Made by a program: the position numbers and the translations under genes. A model generated the notes under the pieces. That model made no database searches, was not told the DNA's origin, and saw nothing but the letters and a program-made list of their open reading frames with translations. Below are positions 7,334 through 16,119 of a stretch of DNA of 64,000 bases, in pieces. Each line of letters opens with the position of its first letter. The stretch's first letter is position 1. This stretch comes from CALHVX01 sp039198065 (GTDB lineage Bacteria > Pseudomonadota > Gammaproteobacteria > Pseudomonadales > Azotimanducaceae), in assembly GCA_039198065.1 (NCBI GenBank), contig JBCCTU010000003.1, forward strand, positions 1-64,000, given 5' to 3'.

Positions 7334-10063
7334 GTGCCCGTGCAAAGCCGGCTAGCGCTCCCCGCCGCGCCTGGTCAGCTGCGCTGCGAATGGCTTGACG
7401 ATCCCCTCGGTGTGGGCACACCGGCGCCGGCCTTCAGCTGGCAGAGCCAAGATGCCCGGGATGCAGAAATCGAGTCGGCCTGGCAGGTGCTTGTCGCATC
7501 GCGGCGAGAGGATCTGACCTCTGCAGCCGGCGCCTCGGTTACAGCAGATCTCTGGGACAGCGGCGTGGTTCCCGGGAGTTCCCGCGGACAGGTGGTTCGC
7601 TATGCCGGGGTGCCGCTCATCTCGCGCCAGGTCGCGTGGTGGACGGTGCGTTGCTTTGACAGCGATGGCATCAGCTCCGGTTTTGCCGAGCCGGCGCGGC
7701 TCGAGCTTGGCCTGCTGTCCCGCGACGACTGGCGCGCGCAGTGGCTGGGGGCGGCGCAGCAGGGCAGCGCGACCGATGGCGCAGCAGCCAGCGTGCTGCT
7801 GAAGGAGTTTGTGCTTGAGGCGTTGCCGAGCCGTGCGCGCCTCTACCTCTCGGTGTTGGGAAGCGCGCGAGTGGAACTCAACGGCCGACCGGTCGGGCCC
7901 TGGTCAGGGTTGACCGAAGCGATCGATTCACGACAACGCGTCCGCAGCTACGCGCTTGATGTGACCCAACATCTTCTTCCCGGTCCCAATCGTCTCGGCA
8001 TGTTGCTCGGTGACGGTTGGTACGCGGGCAACAGCGAGCGCGTTGGTGAGCGTGAAGCCTTTGGGCGCTCGCCACAGCTCTGCGCACAGCTTGAATGGCG
8101 CACGCCCGGCGGTGAGATCGGGGTTTTGCTCAGCGAGCCTGGCTGGCAGACGTTCGAGAGCCCCATACTCTGTGCCGACCCGTTGCTTGGGGAGGCGATC
8201 GACTGCCGTGATTGGAACCCCAACTGGTGCTGTCCCGGGGTCGATATCGCCTGGCACCCGCGAGCGACGCGGCCTGCAGCATCCCCGCAGGGGGCCCTCG
8301 TTCCGTATCCACTGCCGCGCGACGTCGAGCCCCCGGCGCTGGTTAGCCTGCCGCAACAGACACACGAGTGGGTGCTGGCAGAAGCCAGATCCCCCGGTCG
8401 TTCCACGACCGGCAGCCGCGTCGAGGGACTTGTTCTCGATCTTGGCAAGCCCTGTCGCGGACGATTGAACGTTCGGGCAACGGTGCCCGGGGGCGGGCGG
8501 CTGAACATTCAGTATGCGCGCGAGCGTACGGCTCTGGGGAAGAGCCGCGATGCGGATCGGTTTACCGGGAGCACCGGTATCGAACAGTTCGAGGGTGAGC
8601 TGAGCCTGCGCGCTTTCCGCTATGCGCTGGTGACCGGCGACGTTGATTGGGAGGAGCCGGTGGTCGTTACCCATCGCGACGTTGCAGCCAGTCCGACGCC
8701 ACGCCCCGCGATCGACCTAGACTGCCAGGGTCATCTCTGGGCCGATCTGGTTGAGCCGGCCCTGCAGTCGCTGCATGCGGCGTGGGGGCAGCGCGTGCTT
8801 GCGCCACCACCGCAGGACAGCGCCTGGGCGCCTTGGGTCGTGTACCCCGATCGACTGTGCGGATGCGAAACCGCGATTGCTCTCCTGGCGGAGGGGGCGG
8901 CGGTCAGCGACGTGTTCGAACTTGCGCGAGACGCACTGCGCCAGGATGGCCGCCTGCCTGAACAGCTCCCGAGTCGAAGCCGGGAAGCACGCGTTCCATC
9001 GGATCGCTATCGCGAAGGTCGCTCCGACTGGTTTGTCGACCTGGTCTGGATTCTGTACAGCGGGTTCGGTGATCAACGGGCGCTCGAACTCGGGCTCGGG
9101 GAAATCGACATGCTCGCCGCGCGCTGGCAGGCGCAGAGCCGCCAGGGACACTGGTGCGATCCGAGCTGGTCACCAAGTGCGGAGCTGCCGCCGGAGTACG
9201 TTGGAAACGCGCGGCTGTGCCGGGCACTCGCGCTCGCTGCTGAGCTCGCTGACAGCGCCGACGATCTCCGCCGCGCTGGCCGCTACCGTCGCTTTGGCGC
9301 TGAACTTCGCGAGAGCTTTCGTCGCCGGTTCCTGACCCGTGAGGGGCGACTGACTGAGCGCGATGCATCGGCAGCGCTGCTGGCCCTTGCGGGGCAGCTT
9401 CTGACGCCCGAGGAACAGGGAGCGGCAGTCGACGATCTCCGCGCGCTGCTGATCCGTGGTGCGTTACCGCTGCCGGAACTCTGGCCGACACTCATGACCG
9501 AATTGCACGAACGGGGCGCTGGCGATCTTGCCTTCGAGGTCCTCGATCAAATTCTTCGCGAGCAGGCGACGGTGGAAGAGGGCGTGCTGGGAAATGACGG
9601 TCCGAACGCGGGTTGGGCGGGGCCGACGGTCGCAGCGCTGCTGGCCGGACTGCTCGGGGTCAGCTTGGCCAGACCCTCGGCTGGCCAACGACCGGCCTGG
9701 CGTGATGTCCAGTTTACTCCCCGTGTCTACGGGTTTGGCGCAACGGCGACCCAACCGGTTAGCGTTCGCTGTTCGCTGAGAACCCCGTCCGGGGTTTGGC
9801 AATTTGGCTGGCAGGATGAAGGTCAGGGGTCGGTACTTGTCGACACACAGGTAGCGGCCGACATGGTCTTGACGCTCCAACTTCCGGACGGCAGTCGCGT
9901 TGTTCAGGTTGCAGGACAACATCGCGTTCAGTGTGCGACGGCCGGGGACGGCATTCCCGTGTTGCGCTCACCGCTTGGTGCACCCCCAGATCCACAAGTT
10001 GATTCACTGGTTAATCCACGGGTTGGTTCGCTGCTTGGTCCGGGGCGGGGGCGTGCCCAATGA
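7334..10063 (+). CDS. GH78 alpha-L-rhamnosidase-like protein, catalytic motif degenerate
   Basis: A 909-residue protein with the architecture of bacterial GH78 rhamnosidases: an N-terminal Ig-like domain ('LRCEWLDDPLGVGTPAPAFSW', 'WDSGVV', 'WWTVRCFDSDG'), a beta domain with 'DWRAQWLGA', a Bac_rhamnosid domain with 'DRFTGSTGIEQF...AFRYALVTG', then an (alpha/alpha)6 barrel and a C-terminal beta domain. The usual catalytic segment C-P-Q-R-D-E-R-x-G-W-x-G-D is replaced near residues 491-507 by 'PPPQDSAWAPWVV', so the general-acid region looks altered or lost. No signal peptide is visible. GTG 7334 or in-frame GTG 7340 may start it. The gene is isolated, with no sugar uptake or rhamnose catabolism genes nearby. 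Confidence 0.8.
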   Translation: MPVQSRLALPAAPGQLRCEWLDDPLGVGTPAPAFSWQSQDARDAEIESAWQVLVASRREDLTSAAGASVTADLWDSGVVPGSSRGQVVRYAGVPLISRQVAWWTVRCFDSDGISSGFAEPARLELGLLSRDDWRAQWLGAAQQGSATDGAAASVLLKEFVLEALPSRARLYLSVLGSARVELNGRPVGPWSGLTEAIDSRQRVRSYALDVTQHLLPGPNRLGMLLGDGWYAGNSERVGEREAFGRSPQLCAQLEWRTPGGEIGVLLSEPGWQTFESPILCADPLLGEAIDCRDWNPNWCCPGVDIAWHPRATRPAASPQGALVPYPLPRDVEPPALVSLPQQTHEWVLAEARSPGRSTTGSRVEGLVLDLGKPCRGRLNVRATVPGGGRLNIQYARERTALGKSRDADRFTGSTGIEQFEGELSLRAFRYALVTGDVDWEEPVVVTHRDVAASPTPRPAIDLDCQGHLWADLVEPALQSLHAAWGQRVLAPPPQDSAWAPWVVYPDRLCGCETAIALLAEGAAVSDVFELARDALRQDGRLPEQLPSRSREARVPSDRYREGRSDWFVDLVWILYSGFGDQRALELGLGEIDMLAARWQAQSRQGHWCDPSWSPSAELPPEYVGNARLCRALALAAELADSADDLRRAGRYRRFGAELRESFRRRFLTREGRLTERDASAALLALAGQLLTPEEQGAAVDDLRALLIRGALPLPELWPTLMTELHERGAGDLAFEVLDQILREQATVEEGVLGNDGPNAGWAGPTVAALLAGLLGVSLARPSAGQRPAWRDVQFTPRVYGFGATATQPVSVRCSLRTPSGVWQFGWQDEGQGSVLVDTQVAADMVLTLQLPDGSRVVQVAGQHRVQCATAGDGIPVLRSPLGAPPDPQVDSLVNPRVGSLLGPGRGRAQ

Positions 10064-10119
10064 CCCATCGGACGACCCTGGGCACTGTTCTCTTCGTCCG
10101 TGTTTGCGTAGGCGACGTG

Positions 10120-10146
10120 CATCTAACCTATCTAACCCATCTAACC
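10120..10146 (+). repeat. Three tandem copies of a 9-bp unit (YATCTAACC)
   Basis: CATCTAACC, TATCTAACC and CATCTAACC follow each other without gaps in the convergent intergenic region between the GH78 gene and selU. No role is evident; it may be slippage-derived. Confidence 0.8.
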
Positions 10147-10212
10147 CATGGGTATCCGAATTAGCCGATTGCTGACGGTCGGTTCACCGTTTGCCACCGA
10201 TCATCTCTGGGT

Positions 10213-10259
10213 CGAGGCTCGGTAACCACTCCCCTCGTCTCCCCGGTTACCGAGCCTCG
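10213..10259 (-). repeat. Hairpin B: 15-bp perfect inverted repeat with G-rich loop
   Basis: Read on the minus strand, arms CGAGGCTCGGTAACC and GGTTACCGAGCCTCG enclose the 17-base loop GGGGAGACGAGGGGAGT (10228-10244). The loop matches the last 17 bases of hairpin A's loop at 14 of 17 positions, while the stems are unrelated in sequence. In this orientation it is downstream of selU and could be its 3' end structure; it also lies between two convergent genes. No T-tract follows. Confidence 0.85.
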
Positions 10260-10272
10260 TGCACATCACAAC

Positions 10273-10291
10273 GCGGTAGGTTTCGTACCGC
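10273..10291 (-). terminator. Small hairpin just after selU
   Basis: GCGGTA (10273-10278) and TACCGC (10286-10291) are complementary around a 7-base loop, 18 bases after the selU stop on the minus strand. No T-tract is present, so terminator function is tentative. Confidence 0.35.
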
Positions 10292-10308
10292 ACATTTCTA
10301 GCAGCCAC

Positions 10309-11394
10309 TTACCCTTCTTCGAAAGCACTCGGCCCCGAAAGACGCATCTGTCCGGCGTAGGCAATAACCTCTCGCGCGTTGCCGGTAAAGACAATGCGCT
10401 CCTGCTTGTGGGCTAACTGATAGTCGTAGCTTGGGTCGTAATACTGCGCCAACAGGCTTGTGATCCACCGGTCGTGGTCTCCCGATTGGAACCCGTCGTG
10501 CAGCTCGGTGAGCAACTTGCGATGACGCAGCCCACCAAGCCGACGTTCGATCCGATGCAGCGCATCCGTAAACCGTCGTTCCAGCTCATGTGCAGACTGG
10601 CCCGCTTGGCTGGGTCGATCGATGTACTCTTTGCGAATACGTGTTACCCGCTCTTCGAGACTCGCTTCGAGCAACACAATAGGCGCTCGTTGCATGGCTG
10701 CGAACCAGTCCACGGGTAAGCCCAGCCGCCCAATGGTGCGGCCCTCGTCTTCGAGGAACACGTGCGTTGCATGCTGCTGCTCGAGCCAGGCGGCAGCAAG
10801 TGCGTTTTCGAAGCTCGGTGGGGTCGGCTGCGTCGCAACGACTTGACCGAAGGCCGATCCACGATGCTGGGCGATGCCTTCGAGGTCGATTGCCGCGGAC
10901 AGCTGTGTGAGTACCTCGGTCTTGCCCGTGCCCGTGCGACCACCGATCAGCACGATCGGCGCCTTGCGGGCAAAGGACTCAAGCAGTGCCAGGCAGTGCT
11001 GGCGTACAGCCTTGTACCCACCGGCGAGCACGGGAGCTGACCAGCCCGCGTCCATCAGCCAGCGCGCCACGGTGCTGGAACGGAGCCCACCACGCCAGCA
11101 CATGAGCACCGGGTTGGGGAGTGAAGCGACAAGCTGCAGCCAACCGTCGACGCGGCTGCGTCGTACCTCGCCGGCAACGAGTTGCTTGCCAACGCGGATG
11201 GCGGCCTGCGGGCCCTGTTGTTTAAACGTAACGCCAACCCGCGCGCGCTCGGCATCCGTAAGCAACGGCAGATTTATGCTGTGGGGCGCGCGGGAGCGCT
11301 GGAATTCGCCCGGTGATCGCAGATCAATAGCGGTAGCGTTACCGAGCAGCAGCTCGCTAATCGTAGGCGGAGCGCTACGTCCGTCGATCACCAC
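10309..11394 (-). CDS. selU: tRNA 2-selenouridine synthase
   Basis: SelU/MnmH converts 2-thiouridine at the wobble position of tRNA (Lys, Glu, Gln) to 2-selenouridine through a geranylated intermediate. At 361 residues it has the normal two-domain layout: an N-terminal rhodanese domain with the catalytic Cys99 in 'MCWRGGLRS', and a C-terminal P-loop domain with Walker A GGRTGTGKT (151-159). No selenophosphate synthase gene is in the window. It lies 5 bases after the Sel1-repeat lipoprotein stop-to-start junction on the same strand, so the two are probably co-transcribed. Confidence 0.95.
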   Translation of the reverse strand: MVIDGRSAPPTISELLLGNATAIDLRSPGEFQRSRAPHSINLPLLTDAERARVGVTFKQQGPQAAIRVGKQLVAGEVRRSRVDGWLQLVASLPNPVLMCWRGGLRSSTVARWLMDAGWSAPVLAGGYKAVRQHCLALLESFARKAPIVLIGGRTGTGKTEVLTQLSAAIDLEGIAQHRGSAFGQVVATQPTPPSFENALAAAWLEQQHATHVFLEDEGRTIGRLGLPVDWFAAMQRAPIVLLEASLEERVTRIRKEYIDRPSQAGQSAHELERRFTDALHRIERRLGGLRHRKLLTELHDGFQSGDHDRWITSLLAQYYDPSYDYQLAHKQERIVFTGNAREVIAYAGQMRLSGPSAFEEG

Positions 11395-11399
11395 ATCGT

Positions 11400-13121
11400 T
11401 CAGGGCGCCGGTTCCGTGAGCTGCCGGCCCGCCTTGAACGCCTCCAGATGCCCTTCAAGTTCTTCGATCAGAGCAGCGTCGAGCAGCGGCCGTGCACGCT
11501 CGAGCGCCTGTTCCTGCACTTTGATGGCTTGCTCGAAGTTGCCGTTCGCCGCCAGCGCTGCAGCCCAGGTGTCGAGAAACGCGGGCGTAGTCGCCGCGGC
11601 CTCGTTCGACGCCATGAGTTCGTCCATTAGTTTTAGCGCCAGTTGCGGACGCTTGAGTCCCGGCTGATCGGTAACGCTTAGAACCCAAGCGACTTCGTTG
11701 ATGATGTTGGCATCTCCTGCGGCCTCTTCGAGCGCTCGTTCGAACCACTGGAGCGCTCGACGTGGGCTCTGGCGGGTTGCCACCCCGCGGCCGTGCAGGT
11801 TTCCGATCAGCACCATCGCCTCGGGGCTGTCGCGATCGGCGAGTTCTTCGAGCCAGGCCAGGACCCGCGGATCGAATTCAACGGTGTGGGTACGGTCCAG
11901 CAGGAATCGTGCGTAGGCGACCCGGGCAGCGGCATTGTTCGCGGCGGAAGCCTTTACGTAGTAGCTGGCCGCGTTCTGGAAGTCCTGCTCGACTTCCCGA
12001 CCTTGGTAATGGAGGTGTCCGAGGAACAGAGACGCACCTGGGTGTCCACCGGCTTCTGCCTGCCGCAGCAGCGGTAGGCCTGAGGTGACGTTTTCCGCGC
12101 CATACTTTTCGCTCAAGTACAGCACGCCCAGGGCGTACGCGGAATCGAGGGAGCCAAGCGCAATGGCGTGAACGTAATTGTCCAGCACCTGCTCCATGGC
12201 CGCGTCGCGTGCGCTGTCATCTTCGGCAGCCTCAGCTTGCTCGAAGTACACGCGCGCGAGCAGGTTGTTCGCGAGTACGTTGCCGCTGCGGGACGCTGCT
12301 TCGAGCCAGTCAATGGCGTCCGCCTGGCGATCGTGGGTTGCCAGGTACGCGCCAATGCTCGCCTGGGCTGCCGTGTCGCCTTGCCGTGCGAGGTAGGCCA
12401 TGAGAGCAAACGGAGACAAAGGCTCCGGAGTCTGACCGGCGTCTCGTGCAGGTTGCTGTAACTCGTTAGCGATCGCGCGGTAGAGCCCGTTCAGATCGAA
12501 GTGCAGGCTGCGCAGGGGACTGCTGTCGTCTTCCCGGGTCTGCAGCAGCAGTATGAAATCGTCGGCATCCGAACTGCGGTAAATGCTGCCTACGGGCACG
12601 CTGTCGCCGCTGCGCGCATAGGCGGTCGGCTCGACGGGAGTAACCGCCGGGTAAGGACGGCTGATGGACCCGTCGCCGGACGCTTCAATGGATGCTCGGA
12701 TCGCGTCGAGCCACTCCGCATGACGGGCCCGCGCGGTTGGGTTTTCAACGAACTCGTAGAACTTCATTGACACGTAGTGTCCGGCGAGGCTGCCGTAGTA
12801 AAGGTCGAGAATCGCGCTGCCGAGCGATCCGAGTTTCAGCGGTTCGTCTTCAACGAGCTGGAGCGCCTGGTTCTCAAGCTCGGTGAGACGCGTCAGCTGG
12901 TCAGGAAACTCGTCCGTGGCAAGGAACGCCGATCGCAGCCGGGTGACCGAGCGCGGGTCGGGTTGTTCATTGACCTTCGCCAGGACGTCCCCATAGTCCA
13001 ACTCCGGCGCGGGGGTTGTCTGGCAACCGGCGCTGAGTAGCGCTACCGCGAGCAGTAGACCGTTGAGCCAATGGCGAGGCGTGGCGGTGTTTGGTGTCTG
13101 GCACACAGATGTGATTCGCAT
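11400..13121 (-). CDS. Sel1-repeat (TPR-like) lipoprotein
   Basis: A 573-residue protein. An N-terminal hydrophobic stretch 'LNGLLLAVALLSAGC' ends in a lipobox, so it should be a lipoprotein. The rest is helical with Sel1-like repeats in the C-terminal half, e.g. 'ALGVLYLSEKYGAENVTSGLPLLRQAEAGGHPGAS' region and 'AMVLIGNLHGRGVATRQSPRRALQWFERALE'. Sel1 repeats form solenoids that mediate protein contacts; partners are unknown. It probably heads an operon with selU and is divergent from msrA. A 16-residue n-region before the hydrophobic core is long, so the true start may be slightly downstream, but I see no better start codon. Confidence 0.8.
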   Translation of the reverse strand: MRITSVCQTPNTATPRHWLNGLLLAVALLSAGCQTTPAPELDYGDVLAKVNEQPDPRSVTRLRSAFLATDEFPDQLTRLTELENQALQLVEDEPLKLGSLGSAILDLYYGSLAGHYVSMKFYEFVENPTARARHAEWLDAIRASIEASGDGSISRPYPAVTPVEPTAYARSGDSVPVGSIYRSSDADDFILLLQTREDDSSPLRSLHFDLNGLYRAIANELQQPARDAGQTPEPLSPFALMAYLARQGDTAAQASIGAYLATHDRQADAIDWLEAASRSGNVLANNLLARVYFEQAEAAEDDSARDAAMEQVLDNYVHAIALGSLDSAYALGVLYLSEKYGAENVTSGLPLLRQAEAGGHPGASLFLGHLHYQGREVEQDFQNAASYYVKASAANNAAARVAYARFLLDRTHTVEFDPRVLAWLEELADRDSPEAMVLIGNLHGRGVATRQSPRRALQWFERALEEAAGDANIINEVAWVLSVTDQPGLKRPQLALKLMDELMASNEAAATTPAFLDTWAAALAANGNFEQAIKVQEQALERARPLLDAALIEELEGHLEAFKAGRQLTEPAP

Positions 13122-13228
13122 TGGTGTAGTTTATCGTAGCTCGCTTCTGTTCCGGGTCATGAGTCCAGCGCCAGCGGCGAGCGTATGAAGTACGAGCCCC
13201 AATCATTGATTACAGCACAGGTTCAGAC

Positions 13229-13885
13229 ATGGGATATCAGCAAAAGTTACAGCTGCCAAACGCCGCAGAGGCACTGCCGGGGCGCGCGCAGGAAATGCGG
13301 GTTGCGAATCAACATTTTGTGAACGCAACAGCGCTGAAAGGCCCGTTTCCCTCAAATCTCGAGCAAGCCGTGTTTGCGCTGGGCTGCTTCTGGGGGGCGG
13401 AACGCCGGTTCTGGCAAACCCCCGGGGTTGTGACGACCGCTGTTGGCTATGCTGGCGGTATAACTCCGAACCCGACCTACGAGGAAGTCTGCAGCGGTCT
13501 GACCGGTCATACGGAGGTCGTGCTTGTGGTCTTCGATCCGAACGCAGTGACCTTCGCTGAACTGTTGCGGGTCTTCTGGGAGGCGCACAATCCAACCCAG
13601 GGTATGCGTCAGGGTAACGACGTCGGCACGCAGTATCGCAGCGCGATCTATACGAACAGCGAGCTGCAGCTGACAACCGCGTTGGCATCAAAGACGGCGT
13701 ACCAGCGTGCCCTGAGCGATGCAGGTTTCGGTGCCATCACAACGGATATCGAACCCCTTAGCGCCTTTTATTACGCTGAAGACTTTCACCAGCAATACCT
13801 GGCAAAGGTTCCGAATGGCTACTGCGGGCTCGGCGGTACCGGGGTGTCCTGCGGCGATTTCGAAGCGTTGGTCAGCGCCGGTTAG
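13229..13885 (+). CDS. msrA: Peptide-methionine (S)-S-oxide reductase
   Basis: A 218-residue MsrA that repairs oxidised methionine (S-sulfoxide) using thioredoxin-derived electrons. The catalytic motif GCFWGAE is at 52-58 with nucleophile Cys53, and the downstream 'GYAGG', 'GHTEVV' and 'GNDVGTQYRSAIY' blocks are intact. Two more Cys near the C-terminus ('NGYCGLGGTGVSCGDF') can serve as resolving residues. The ~45 residues before the domain are usual for the longer E. coli-like form; the protein is likely cytosolic because no signal peptide is visible. A single gene divergent from the Sel1 lipoprotein. Confidence 0.96.
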   Translation: MGYQQKLQLPNAAEALPGRAQEMRVANQHFVNATALKGPFPSNLEQAVFALGCFWGAERRFWQTPGVVTTAVGYAGGITPNPTYEEVCSGLTGHTEVVLVVFDPNAVTFAELLRVFWEAHNPTQGMRQGNDVGTQYRSAIYTNSELQLTTALASKTAYQRALSDAGFGAITTDIEPLSAFYYAEDFHQQYLAKVPNGYCGLGGTGVSCGDFEALVSAG

Positions 13886-13949
13886 TTCGGCGTTGGTTCC
13901 CTCGTGAATCACCTCCCATATAACTTGGCGCGGGCCGCGGGAGCGCACC

Positions 13950-15347
13950 GTGGCTGATAAACGTGTGGGAGTAGGAATCGACTTTGGCACGACAAACTCG
14001 GCGGCGGCCATTTACGACGGCGAAACGCTGAAGCTGGTGCCCCTCGAAGGCTCGTCACCCATCATGCCTTCAGCCACCTATGTCGATCAGGACCTTACGA
14101 CCAGCACCGGCCAGGAAGCGATCGACCGTTACATTGCGGACAACACCGGACGCACCGTCGAGCTGGTCCCGGAAGTGATTGCCGAAACGAGTTCGTTCGT
14201 TGAACACGGCGACAGCGAAAACCCCGCGCCGGTAGAGACCCAAACGCAAAAGATCTACGGCGCGCCGCTGACCGATTCGGGGCTCCAGGGACGACTCTTT
14301 CGTGGCACCAAACGATTGCTTGGCGATCCTTCCGTGCGTCGCCTGATGGTGTTTGAGCACCCGTTCCGACTGGTTGCGCTCATCACCCCGATTCTGTTGC
14401 GCATCCGCAAAGCGCTGAACACCGCGGGATACACCGGCGTCGCCGCGCACCTGGGGCGACCGGTAAATTTCGAAGGCCGCGACCAGTATCGGAACCAAAC
14501 CGCGCAAGCGCGCTTAGCCGAGGCATTCAAGCATGCGGGAGTGACAACTCAGGCGTTTTATGCCGAACCGATCGCTGCGGGTGTGAGCTACCTCACCGCC
14601 CACCCAGAGCTTCGCGGCGAGTACGTGCTAACCGTAGATTTTGGGGGCGGCACGCTCGACTTCTGCGTGCTCCGTCGCCAGGGTTCGGATTTTTCCGTTG
14701 TATCGACCTACGGCGTCGGGCTCGGCGGTGATCACATTGACCAGCGGTTGTTCCGACAGCTGCTCTTTCCGCTGCTCGGCAAAGGCGAGAGCTGGCAACG
14801 TCGCGGCATGGATCGAACGATCGAGACACCGTTTCCCTTCGAAGAGTATGAGGACCTGCTTGTTAACTGGGCAGTGACCTACACCCTCAATCAAAACAAA
14901 TACACGGCGCCTGTGTTCGACCGAATCGCGGCCGGCGGACCGGGAGCGCACAAGTTTGCCCGCCTGCGCGACATGATCCTGCAGAATCTGAGCTATCTCG
15001 TATTCCAGCGACTGAAGACCCTGAAAGCTGAGCTGTCTACGGAGCAAAGCGCGCGCCTGGACATACCGGAACTGGATATCGACCTTACACTCACACGCAG
15101 CGAGTTCGAGGACCTGATTGCGGATCTGCTCGAACAGTTTGGCGCAGCCCTCGACATGACGCTGGAACGCGCTGGGCTGACCGCAAACCACATCGATCTG
15201 GTTCTACGCACCGGGGGCTCGAGTTTGATTCCCGCCGTTCGACGGATGCTCGATGAACGCTTTCCAGAGCGGGTCGTTGAGCACGACCCCTTCACCAGCG
15301 TAGCGGCGGGGCTAGCAATCGCGAGTTACCGGGGCCTGACGGCTTAA
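13950..15347 (+). CDS. Hsp70-family protein, YegD-like
   Basis: A 465-residue Hsp70-type ATPase. The phosphate-binding loop 'VGIDFGTTNSAA' lies at residues 8-19, 'LTVDFGGGTLDF' is the second phosphate loop and 'LRTGGSSLIPAVRRML' the adenosine motif. It contains only the actin-like nucleotide-binding domain, with no DnaK substrate-binding domain, as in YegD. YegD-type proteins are putative chaperone-like ATPases of unknown client. GTG 13950 is the start; the conserved block begins eight residues later. It follows msrA by 64 bases and runs convergent with the Nudix gene. Confidence 0.88.
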   Translation: MADKRVGVGIDFGTTNSAAAIYDGETLKLVPLEGSSPIMPSATYVDQDLTTSTGQEAIDRYIADNTGRTVELVPEVIAETSSFVEHGDSENPAPVETQTQKIYGAPLTDSGLQGRLFRGTKRLLGDPSVRRLMVFEHPFRLVALITPILLRIRKALNTAGYTGVAAHLGRPVNFEGRDQYRNQTAQARLAEAFKHAGVTTQAFYAEPIAAGVSYLTAHPELRGEYVLTVDFGGGTLDFCVLRRQGSDFSVVSTYGVGLGGDHIDQRLFRQLLFPLLGKGESWQRRGMDRTIETPFPFEEYEDLLVNWAVTYTLNQNKYTAPVFDRIAAGGPGAHKFARLRDMILQNLSYLVFQRLKTLKAELSTEQSARLDIPELDIDLTLTRSEFEDLIADLLEQFGAALDMTLERAGLTANHIDLVLRTGGSSLIPAVRRMLDERFPERVVEHDPFTSVAAGLAIASYRGLTA

Positions 15348-15364
15348 GGGTTACGCGCGGCCCG

Positions 15365-16039
15365 TTAGCGGCGAAACTCGTCGAATTCCTCGGCATCGCA
15401 TGACTCCCAGGTCGGGTCGAGCACCCGAAAGAACTGCTTCAGCATGCGATAGGTTAATCCCCAAATGAAGCACCGTTCGTTCACCTCAAAGCCGTTGTAT
15501 TCATCTTCGTGGCCTCGGATCTCGATCCGTTTCAGGCGATGCAGGCGATTGCTCATGAGCTGCGGCAAGGGAACCCAGAGCGCTTCGGCCACTTCGTAGT
15601 TGGGCGTCAGCGGCGGGTCGACACCGTTCAAGGCGAAGGCAATCGGTCCGATCACCAGACCCTGGATCCGGCTCGAGCTCTGACCGGTTGCCGGGCGCCG
15701 CGGCTGAGCGCGGGTTTGATCGAGCTCACCGAGCAGCTGCCCGTGCGCGTCCAGATCAAGCCCGATTTCTTCGGCCGTTTCCCGCGCCGCCGTCGCGCTA
15801 AGGTTGAGATCGCTGGGCTCCCGGTGGCCACCGGGAAACGCCATATGGCCGGACCATGGATCGCCTGAACGCTCCGCTCGGCGGATGAACAGGACCTCCA
15901 CGGACCCCTCAGCGCGTTCCTGCAGCACCACCGCAACGCCCGCTTGGCGGCCCTCGGTGCCTTCCACCCAGTGGTGGGCCCGGTGCGCGTGTATCCGCGC
16001 GGTGATCGCAGCTAGGGTAAGGGGCACGGCAGAGGGCAT
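15365..16039 (-). CDS. Nudix hydrolase, NudL/CoA pyrophosphatase-like
   Basis: Nudix proteins hydrolyse nucleoside diphosphates linked to another moiety. The Nudix box is complete: GGHREPSDLNLSATAARETAEEIGL fits G-x5-E-x7-R-E-U-x-E-E-x-G-U, in split form G...RETAEEIGL. The preceding 'DPWSGHMAFPGG' recalls the NudL/CoA pyrophosphatase group. The start is uncertain: Met codons at 16144, 16081 and 16039 are in frame, none with a clear ribosome site. I use 16039 because it leaves little non-domain sequence and avoids the divergent gene at 16120. Confidence 0.85.
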   Translation of the reverse strand: MPSAVPLTLAAITARIHAHRAHHWVEGTEGRQAGVAVVLQERAEGSVEVLFIRRAERSGDPWSGHMAFPGGHREPSDLNLSATAARETAEEIGLDLDAHGQLLGELDQTRAQPRRPATGQSSSRIQGLVIGPIAFALNGVDPPLTPNYEVAEALWVPLPQLMSNRLHRLKRIEIRGHEDEYNGFEVNERCFIWGLTYRMLKQFFRVLDPTWESCDAEEFDEFRR

Positions 16040-16119
16040 CGGGGTCGTGACTGGTCTCGGCAAAGACGCGGACGGTACCATAGCGACCCGCCCAACGAGG
16101 GCAGCCGACGACAGCGCCC

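Noticed and set aside
6981..10259. Composite transposon bounded by hairpins A and B
   Set aside because: The hairpin stems differ in sequence, no transposase or target duplication is visible, and each hairpin also fits as a 3' element of its upstream gene.
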